Assembly (NCBI GenBank): GCA_934718145.1
Contig: CAKUZC010000020.1
Location: forward strand, 1-12,260
Direction of reading: 5' to 3'
From: an uncultured Eubacteriales bacterium
GTDB taxonomy: Bacteria; Bacillota; Clostridia; Oscillospirales; Acutalibacteraceae
Length of the DNA stretch: 12,260 nt
The translations under genes and the position numbers were made by a program. Each line of letters starts with the position of its first letter. Within the stretch, counting starts at the first letter, position 1. This document shows positions 7,247-12,260 of this stretch, piece by piece. The notes below the pieces were generated by a model. That model searched no databases and was not told the origin of the DNA. It was given only the letters and a program-made list of their open reading frames with translations.

Positions 7247-8053
7247 TTACCTCTCATAAAAATAAGAACGATTCTCTTGTTTAAGTGTCTTCAAATCCAA
7301 TGTACCTTTCTCATATGCTCCAAGTTTATTTATTATTATTTGTTTTGCAGTAAGAATTTTATAATCAATATCCTCTTTATTTCCCAGTAAAATATCTAAC
7401 CTGTCATCATATTTAACGACAATATTTTCTTCATCGGAAAAATCTATCTGTTGAATTGCATTTAATCCTTGATTTTTAAAAGATTTAATTATTTCTAAAA
7501 TCAATTTTTCCATTTCAGGATTGTCATATTTAACCCTTATGTTCTGAATTACAGAAATATTTAGTCCTGATATATCGACAAGTTCAGGGAATTTTTCAGT
7601 ACGTTTTTCTAAAATTTTGCCATGTTCGCTTATTACAAAATATTCTCCATCTATATTCAAAGAATACGTAGGTTCTGCCGCTTCAACAAATATGTCTATC
7701 TTGTAGGGAAATTGCTTTTTTATTTTCACCTTTTCGACATATGGAAGTTCTGAAAAAACATTAGTCTCCGAACTTACACAGTTTGTAAGCAAAATGCTGT
7801 CATTTTTTTTAATTTTAGTCGCATCAACTATTTGTGAGTCACTGTAGATTGTTTTTCCCTTAACCGATATATCTTTAACCGTAAAAATTTTACATACTAA
7901 AAAATATATTCCAAAACCTAAAAAAGATAAAACGGCCAGACATGACAGCAAAAGAAAAAATCTTCTCATCATAAGTCTGAACGCTTTTGTTTTTTTTGAT
8001 TTTTTTCTTTTTGTATCTTTTAAGTTTCTTTTTTCCTTAATTTTTTTGTTCAC
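7247..8053 (-). CDS. ftsQ: Cell division protein FtsQ/DivIB
   Basis: FtsQ/DivIB is a bitopic divisome protein that binds the FtsL-DivIC pair at the septum. The 268-residue protein has a very basic cytoplasmic N-terminus (about 1-31, rich in Lys and Arg) and one membrane segment (about 32-54). An extracellular POTRA domain (about 57-125) runs from FTVKDISVKGKTIYSDSQIV to LPYVEKVKIKKQFPYKIDIFVEAAEPTY. The FtsQ beta domain follows. The start is GTG (8051-8053) with GAGGTG 6 nt upstream; that site overlaps the murA stop, suggesting coupling. The murA-ftsQ pairing is common in Firmicutes and supports the call, since sequence is poorly conserved. A terminator follows at once, so ftsZ is not next. 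Its partner divIC is also in this window. Confidence 0.88.
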   Translation of the reverse strand: MNKKIKEKRNLKDTKRKKSKKTKAFRLMMRRFFLLLSCLAVLSFLGFGIYFLVCKIFTVKDISVKGKTIYSDSQIVDATKIKKNDSILLTNCVSSETNVFSELPYVEKVKIKKQFPYKIDIFVEAAEPTYSLNIDGEYFVISEHGKILEKRTEKFPELVDISGLNISVIQNIRVKYDNPEMEKLILEIIKSFKNQGLNAIQQIDFSDEENIVVKYDDRLDILLGNKEDIDYKILTAKQIIINKLGAYEKGTLDLKTLKQENRSYFYER

Positions 8054-8063
8054 AAATTACACC

Positions 8064-9320
8064 TCATACTCTTTTTACCGAAGCACCTATCTTACATAAA
8101 TTTTCTTCAATTTTTTCATATCCCCTATCTATATGATTTAGCCCGGAGATTTCAGTAACCCCTTCTGCACCCAATGCAGCCACTATCAGAGCTGCCGCTC
8201 CTCTTAAATCTGAAGCTGCTACTTTTGCTCCTGAAAGTCTTTTTACTCCCTCCACAACCGCTACTTTGTCTTCTACTTTTATATCTGCACCAAGCCTCAA
8301 TAACTCTCCGACATGTTTGTATCTATTTGAAAAAATATTTTCGACAAAAACACTAGTTCCATCTGCAATTGATGTCATTGCCATTACTGGAGCCTGAGCA
8401 TCAGTAGGAAAACCCGGATAAGGCATGGTTCTTATTAAACGATTAAAATATGGTCTGGCCGGAGAATCTATTTTTATTGTATGTTTATCAAACGGTTTGA
8501 TTATACACCCTGCTTCTTCAAATACTGGAATGACTGAACTTATATTATCTTCTATAACGTTGTGTATTACAAGACTGCTTGCAGTTGAAGCTGCTGCTGC
8601 CATATAGGTTATAGCTACTATACGATCCGGTATGACCGTATGTTCCGCTCCATGCAATGATGCCACACCTTCTATTGTAATAGTCGCATCGTAAGAATAT
8701 TTTATTTTTGCTCCACATTTATTCAGAAAATTTATAAGGTCGATAATTTCCGGTTCTTTCGCAGTATTCTTTAATATCGTCGTTCCACGAGCGGTAACTG
8801 CTGCCAAAATTAAGTTTTCAGTAGCTCCTACACTGGGAAATGACAAAGCTATATTACATCCTGAAAGTCCCCTTCCTACATCACATTCCAAACATCCATG
8901 ACTTTCACTTATTCTAAGGCCCATTTGCCTAAGTCCATCCAAATGTAAATCAATAGGACGAGGACCTAATTCACATCCTCCGGGTAATGAAAGTTCAGCC
9001 TTACCGGTCGCGCCCAAAAGTGAACCCAAAAATGTTATAGATGATCTCATTTCTCTCATTAAAAAATCCGGTATATCATTTTTTGAAATATTTTTAGAAT
9101 CAATAATGAATGTTCCGTTTTCAAAGGACGTACTACATCCCAAATAATTTAGGATTTTATTTGTAACTCTAACGTCTGAAATGTCCGGACAATTCTTTAT
9201 TACACATTCATCTTTGCACATAATACTTGCTGCAAGTATAGGTAAAACGCTATTCTTTGCTCCTTGAATTTTAACTTCTCCGCTCAATCGACGAGAACCC
9301 TCAATAATTAATTGTGACAC
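8064..9320 (-). CDS. murA: UDP-N-acetylglucosamine 1-carboxyvinyltransferase (MurA)
   Basis: MurA transfers enolpyruvate from PEP to UDP-GlcNAc, the first committed step of peptidoglycan synthesis. The 418-residue protein shows the EPSP-synthase fold landmarks: K22-N23 in GEVKIQGAKNSVLPILAAS, the mobile loop with nucleophile Cys116 in LPGGCELGPRPIDLH, and the general base Asp307 in GFPTDAQAPVMA. Cys116 is the residue fosfomycin alkylates; a Cys there predicts sensitivity at the target. The GTG at 9318-9320 is in frame with AGAGGTG 8 nt upstream; the nearby ATG (9325-9327) is out of frame. It is the first gene of the leftward unit, with ftsQ 10 bases on. I could not identify a convincing promoter upstream. 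Confidence 0.97.
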   Translation of the reverse strand: MSQLIIEGSRRLSGEVKIQGAKNSVLPILAASIMCKDECVIKNCPDISDVRVTNKILNYLGCSTSFENGTFIIDSKNISKNDIPDFLMREMRSSITFLGSLLGATGKAELSLPGGCELGPRPIDLHLDGLRQMGLRISESHGCLECDVGRGLSGCNIALSFPSVGATENLILAAVTARGTTILKNTAKEPEIIDLINFLNKCGAKIKYSYDATITIEGVASLHGAEHTVIPDRIVAITYMAAAASTASSLVIHNVIEDNISSVIPVFEEAGCIIKPFDKHTIKIDSPARPYFNRLIRTMPYPGFPTDAQAPVMAMTSIADGTSVFVENIFSNRYKHVGELLRLGADIKVEDKVAVVEGVKRLSGAKVAASDLRGAAALIVAALGAEGVTEISGLNHIDRGYEKIEENLCKIGASVKRV

Positions 9321-9338
9321 TCACCATTCACCTCTCGA

Positions 9339-9352
9339 AAAGTTATAACTTT
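9339..9352. repeat. 14-bp perfect palindrome upstream of murA
   Basis: AAAGTTATAACTTT is its own reverse complement and lies just upstream of the murA ribosome site. Its half AAAGTTAT recurs at 9473-9480 within the divergent promoter on the other side. It may be an operator; A/T-rich composition makes chance possible. Confidence 0.5.
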
Positions 9353-9455
9353 GTTGTACGCATTAAGTACTTACGTCAAACGGTTCATATAAATATGTTA
9401 TTCCGAGAAGCTTGTCCTGTGATAATATTCAATATAATAAATATGCTTTATCAGC

Positions 9456-9483
9456 TTGACTTTATTACAAATAAAGTTATTCT
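9456..9483 (+). promoter_or_regulatory. Candidate sigma-A promoter of the flippase-glycosyltransferase unit
   Basis: TTGACT (9456-9461, 5 of 6) is followed after 16 nt by TATTCT (9478-9483, 4 of 6). RNA would start near 9490, about 37 nt before the TTG start. An inverted repeat fills the spacer. Confidence 0.5.
9459..9477. repeat. Inverted repeat between -35 and -10 of the rightward promoter
   Basis: ACTTTATT and AATAAAGT are perfect reverse complements separated by three bases. The 19-bp element lies between the -35 and -10 boxes, where a repressor site would act. Downstream is T-rich, so if RNA began further upstream it could instead form a weak terminator hairpin. Confidence 0.55.
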
Positions 9484-9514
9484 ATTTTTATAGAGTAATT
9501 TTATATAAATTGAT

Positions 9515-9520
9515 GGAGGA
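9515..9520 (+). promoter_or_regulatory. Ribosome binding site deciding the TTG start of the flippase gene
   Basis: GGAGGA lies 6 nt before TTG 9527-9529, the only in-frame start at a suitable distance. Confidence 0.75.
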
Positions 9521-9526
9521 ATTATT

Positions 9527-10570
9527 TTGAAAAATAAACTCAATGGAAAAATGATTTTTAACATTTTAACATTAATAATTCCTGTAGCTTTTATAATATA
9601 TTTTTTGTCTTCAGAAAACGGGCTTATGGATTTAATTGAAAATGCGAATAAATTCAATTGGGGATGGATAGTTGTGGCAGTGAGTTTACAACTGCTCAAT
9701 GTATTTGTAGACTCCTTAATACTGCTTAATCTCACATTTAATTATGACAAAAAATACACGTTAATAAAATCACTAAAAGCTACTGCAGTAGGACAATTTT
9801 TTACAGTAATAACTCCCGGAGGTATAGGGGGTCAACCTATGCAACTTTATTGCATGAAAAAGCAAAGTGTAGATACAGGTGTAGCTTCTTCTTCCTTGGT
9901 GCAAAAGTTTTTAGTATACCAAACTACAATAACATTTTACAGCTTAATTTCTATGCTGTTAAATTTGGACATTTTTTCAGGTAATATGAGTAACGCCATG
10001 ATAAGTCTTGCAGCTTTTGGATTCATATCTCATGCACTTGTCATAGCATTCGTCTTTATGTTCTCATTTAATAAAAAGCTTACATCTTCCATAATCAACG
10101 CTTGCTTTAAATTTTTAGAAAAAGTAAAAATAATAAAAAACTCCACTGAAAAAGCCGATAAAATAAAAACTCAACTGGAATATTTCTATGAAAGCAATAA
10201 GCAACTTTATAAAAATAAAAAATCGTTATTTCTTACTTGTGTACTGACTATATCTCAATTGACTTTTATTTTTGCTATACCCTACGCCGTTTATAGAGCA
10301 TTTAATTTTGACGGTGCTAAAATTTTTGATATGATAACTGGTCAAGCATTTGTAACTATGGTGTCTTCATTTATGCCTTTGCCAGGAGGTTCGGGAGCTG
10401 CAGAAGGTAGTTTTTACGTCTTTTTGCAAATGTTTTTTACCCAGAACACAATAAAATCTGCTATACTTGTTTGGAGAATCATAACGTATTTTATGAATAT
10501 AATACTTTTTGCACCTTTTGCAAAAGTTGGAAATGTATCTGAAACTACAAAAACACTGGAAAATATATGA
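9527..10570 (+). CDS. Flippase-like integral membrane protein (LPG_synthase_TM / MprF-N-like)
   Basis: This polytopic membrane protein belongs to the family of the N-terminal flippase half of MprF (LPG_synthase_TM; also AglD-like). Such proteins move or handle lipids at the membrane. The 347 residues hold roughly seven to eight hydrophobic segments (about 9-28, 46-70, 84-97, 127-149, 157-180, 234-257, 271-300, 311-332). Family signatures are TPGGIGGQPMQLY (96-108) and MPLPGGSGAAEGSF (283-296). There is no C-terminal aminoacyl-phosphatidylglycerol synthase domain, so it is not full MprF. The start is TTG with GGAGGA 6 nt upstream. The stop codon overlaps the ribosome site of the glycosyltransferase gene, so the two are coupled. 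Its substrate is probably a glycolipid or lipid-linked glycan, judged only by the neighbour. Confidence 0.88.
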   Translation: MKNKLNGKMIFNILTLIIPVAFIIYFLSSENGLMDLIENANKFNWGWIVVAVSLQLLNVFVDSLILLNLTFNYDKKYTLIKSLKATAVGQFFTVITPGGIGGQPMQLYCMKKQSVDTGVASSSLVQKFLVYQTTITFYSLISMLLNLDIFSGNMSNAMISLAAFGFISHALVIAFVFMFSFNKKLTSSIINACFKFLEKVKIIKNSTEKADKIKTQLEYFYESNKQLYKNKKSLFLTCVLTISQLTFIFAIPYAVYRAFNFDGAKIFDMITGQAFVTMVSSFMPLPGGSGAAEGSFYVFLQMFFTQNTIKSAILVWRIITYFMNIILFAPFAKVGNVSETTKTLENI

Positions 10571-10577
10571 GGAGAGG
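10570..10577 (+). promoter_or_regulatory. Ribosome binding site deciding the glycosyltransferase start
   Basis: AGGAGAGG overlaps the flippase stop and ends 6 nt before ATG 10584. It rules out the in-frame ATG at 10509, which would add 25 residues unlike the family. Confidence 0.8.
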
Positions 10578-10583
10578 TTAAAT

Positions 10584-11576
10584 ATGTCCGGTCTGGCCAT
10601 AAGTTTGGTTATGCCTGTATATAACGTAGAAAAATATCTAAAAAGAGCCCTGGAATCAGTTCAAACTCAAACTTTTAAGAATTTTGAATTAATTATAGTA
10701 AACGATGGTTCTACTGATGGAAGCAAAGCTATTGCTGAATATTTTTGTGAAAAAAATGAAAATTTCATACTTATAAATCAAGAAAATCAAGGTCCGTCTG
10801 TGGCGAGAAATACAGGTTTAAAAGTCTGTAAGGGAGATTATATAGGGTTTATGGACAGTGATGATTACTTAGAACCTGAATTTTTGGAATCTCTTTATAC
10901 TGCTGCGACAGAAAATGATGCAGATATAGCTTGTTGCAATTTCAATCTTTATTACCCTGAAAGAAAATTAAAAATTTACATGCCTTTTACGTCTTTCCCG
11001 GGTATTTATTCGAAGACCAAAGCGTTGAGAAAATTAATTTTAGATATGGGGATACATTATTTCGTTTGGAACAAACTTTCACGCAGAGAATTATTTTTCG
11101 ATAATAACCTTACATTCGATAAAATGTATTTTGAAGATATTTCAACTTCTCCTAAACTCTTTTACTATGCCGATAAAATAGTTCTTCTAGGAAAAGCTCT
11201 TTACAATTATACAAGTCGTGATACCAGTATTCTGCATTCGATGAATGTGATAAAAATAAATGACTTTATAAAGTCATTGGGAGTAATTCGAAATTTTTTG
11301 GAAAATGAAAAAGTTTACAAAAACTACAATAACCATATTTGGATATACGCTCAACGTGTAAAACTTGTAAGCTATTATTATATTTTAATGCTTCATGCTA
11401 AAGCAATGAATTTTAAAGGATTTTTGGAAAATATAAATTCTGCAACCAAATCTATTGATTATTTTTCCGGAAAACTTTTCAAACCTGTCAAATCTCTAAG
11501 TATTCCGGAACTGATATGTCCTATTAAAGAGCCTAAAAAAGTTACTAAAATTAAAAAAACTAGGAAAAATAAATAA
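10584..11576 (+). CDS. Family 2 glycosyltransferase
   Basis: This GT-A fold glycosyltransferase transfers a sugar from a nucleotide sugar onto a lipid or glycan at the inner membrane face. The 330-residue protein opens ISLVMPVYNVEKYLKRALESV, then shows IIVNDGSTDGS (about 37-47), NQGPSVARNTGL (about 68-79) and the metal-binding DSDD (91-94). HYFVWNKLSRRELF (about 158-171) and the probable catalytic region YFEDISTSPKLF (about 182-193) are typical of exopolysaccharide and capsule GT2 enzymes. No membrane segment is obvious. The tail is very basic (KEPKKVTKIKKTRKNK), which may aid binding to acidic membrane lipids (inference). It is coupled to the upstream flippase gene and followed 34 bases later by a second flippase-like gene. 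Donor and acceptor cannot be read from sequence. Confidence 0.92.
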   Translation: MSGLAISLVMPVYNVEKYLKRALESVQTQTFKNFELIIVNDGSTDGSKAIAEYFCEKNENFILINQENQGPSVARNTGLKVCKGDYIGFMDSDDYLEPEFLESLYTAATENDADIACCNFNLYYPERKLKIYMPFTSFPGIYSKTKALRKLILDMGIHYFVWNKLSRRELFFDNNLTFDKMYFEDISTSPKLFYYADKIVLLGKALYNYTSRDTSILHSMNVIKINDFIKSLGVIRNFLENEKVYKNYNNHIWIYAQRVKLVSYYYILMLHAKAMNFKGFLENINSATKSIDYFSGKLFKPVKSLSIPELICPIKEPKKVTKIKKTRKNK

Positions 11577-11610
11577 GTATAAAAAAATTATTAGAGTAAA
11601 AAATATTTAC

Positions 11611-12260
11611 ATGAAAGATTTTAATTTAAATAAATTAGTTGCATTACTAAAAAAGTCTACTAATTTTATACTTATAGCTATTTCTGCTTCAATATTGGCA
11701 TACTTTTGTATAAATGACAATAATTTAATAAATTTATTAGACGTAATTCCACGCTTAAACATAGCTTGGATATTATTGGCATTTGCTTCTTTAGTAGTAT
11801 ACTGGATTATAGAAGCATTAATAGTTAAAAAGATAACAAACGAAATATATCATAAACAGTATCCAAAGTTATTCTTTTTTAAAGTAGCAATTATAGGACA
11901 ATATTTTAACTCCATAACACCTATGGGAATAGCCGGACAGCCAATGCAGATTTTAGAATTATCCAAATGTTCCATACCCAAAACAATTGCTACAATTATA
12001 ACTACAAGAAAATTTTTTATATATCAATCATGTTTAGCATTATATTCCATATTTTGCGCTGTTATATACTATAATCATTTGAAAAGTATATGTCCGGAAA
12101 TGATTTGGATGTTATGGACAGGTGCCATGTTTCAATGCTCAATGATATTACTTGTTTTCATTTTTTACTTAAATAAAAATATAATTTTGAAAATATCTGA
12201 ACTTTTTATAGATATTTTATATAAAGCAAAAATAATTAAAGATAAAAACTTACCGGTAAA
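11611..12260 (+). CDS. Second flippase-like membrane protein, N-terminal part (cut by window edge)
   Basis: About 216 residues are visible, starting MKDFNLNKLVALLKKSTNF. Hydrophobic segments lie near 19-34, 50-72, 90-104, 134-153 and 163-178. The stretch IGQYFNSITPMGIAGQPMQ (95-113) aligns with VGQFFTVITPGGIGGQPMQ of the first flippase. By eye, 22 of 54 residues are identical over residues 95-148, so the two are diverged paralogues rather than a recent duplication. Two glycines of the signature are replaced (TPMGIAGQ). The ATG at 11611 has no good ribosome site; a weak AGAG lies about 14 nt upstream, so translation may rely on coupling or the start may differ. The gene continues past the window edge. 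The region looks even more A/T-rich than murA. Confidence 0.85.
   Translation, partial: MKDFNLNKLVALLKKSTNFILIAISASILAYFCINDNNLINLLDVIPRLNIAWILLAFASLVVYWIIEALIVKKITNEIYHKQYPKLFFFKVAIIGQYFNSITPMGIAGQPMQILELSKCSIPKTIATIITTRKFFIYQSCLALYSIFCAVIYYNHLKSICPEMIWMLWTGAMFQCSMILLVFIFYLNKNIILKISELFIDILYKAKIIKDKNLPV

Larger units (their letters stand above)
9321..9526. promoter_or_regulatory. Divergent intergenic region between murA and the flippase gene
   Basis: This 206-base A/T-rich gap must hold promoters for both directions. I see a rightward promoter (9456-9483), two inverted repeats and the two ribosome sites. A perfect rightward TATAAT at 9433-9438 has only a poor -35 (TTGTCC, 15 nt spacing). No good leftward promoter for murA was found; TTGACG (9379-9374) lacks a -10 at proper distance. 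No RNA gene is evident. Confidence 0.5.

Noticed and set aside
9374..9379. TTGACG on the minus strand as murA -35
   Set aside because: The bases 16-18 nt downstream do not resemble TATAAT. The nearest TATAAC is about 26 nt away.
9451..9735. Minus-strand open frame of 94 codons across the intergenic region and flippase start
   Set aside because: It is antisense to a well-supported membrane protein gene, with no ribosome site or recognisable product.
10509..10583. In-frame 25-codon extension of the glycosyltransferase
   Set aside because: It overlaps the end of the flippase gene, has no ribosome site and is unlike the family start. ATG 10584 has AGGAGAGG at 6 nt.

Overview
The window looks like the chromosome of a low-GC, endospore-forming Firmicute, most likely an anaerobe of the Clostridia. 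Three things point there. The A/T-rich genes carry AGGAGG-type ribosome binding sites and many TTG or GTG starts. The block yabP-yabQ-divIC-yabR is the sporulation and division neighbourhood known from Bacillus and Clostridia. Lysine and diaminopimelate are made with DapL (LL-diaminopimelate aminotransferase), which is common in Clostridia. I cannot name a species.

Layout. Bases 1-9320 are read leftward (minus strand), and 9527-12260 rightward. Leftward, in order of transcription: murA and ftsQ/divIB (peptidoglycan precursor and divisome), closed by an A/T-rich hairpin terminator; a PLP-dependent methionine gamma-lyase-like gene ('aluminium resistance' family); yabP and yabQ (spore cortex); divIC and yabR (division and S1 RNA-binding protein), with a consensus sigma-A promoter overlapping the yabQ stop codon and a terminator after yabR; then dapF-pyrG-dapL-recA, closely packed behind their own promoter, with recA cut by the window edge.

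Rightward, behind a promoter in the 206-base divergent region: a polytopic membrane protein of the flippase-like/LPG_synthase_TM family, a family 2 glycosyltransferase, and a second diverged flippase-like protein cut by the right edge. This looks like a small envelope glycolipid or surface-glycan cassette.

Most of the window serves the cell envelope: the UDP-GlcNAc branch (MurA), meso-diaminopimelate for the stem peptide (DapL then DapF), septum assembly (FtsQ/DivIB with DivIC), the spore cortex (YabP, YabQ) and membrane glycan genes on the other strand. Transcription signals separate spore genes from vegetative genes. A sigma-E-like -10 precedes yabP, and perfect sigma-A hexamers precede divIC. 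The least conventional observations are an inverted repeat that could hide the yabP start codon in readthrough RNA, two palindromes sharing a half-site in the divergent region, and the flippase-glycosyltransferase-flippase cassette. No tRNA, rRNA, CRISPR array or insertion sequence was seen. No gene-free stretch exceeds 300 bases.
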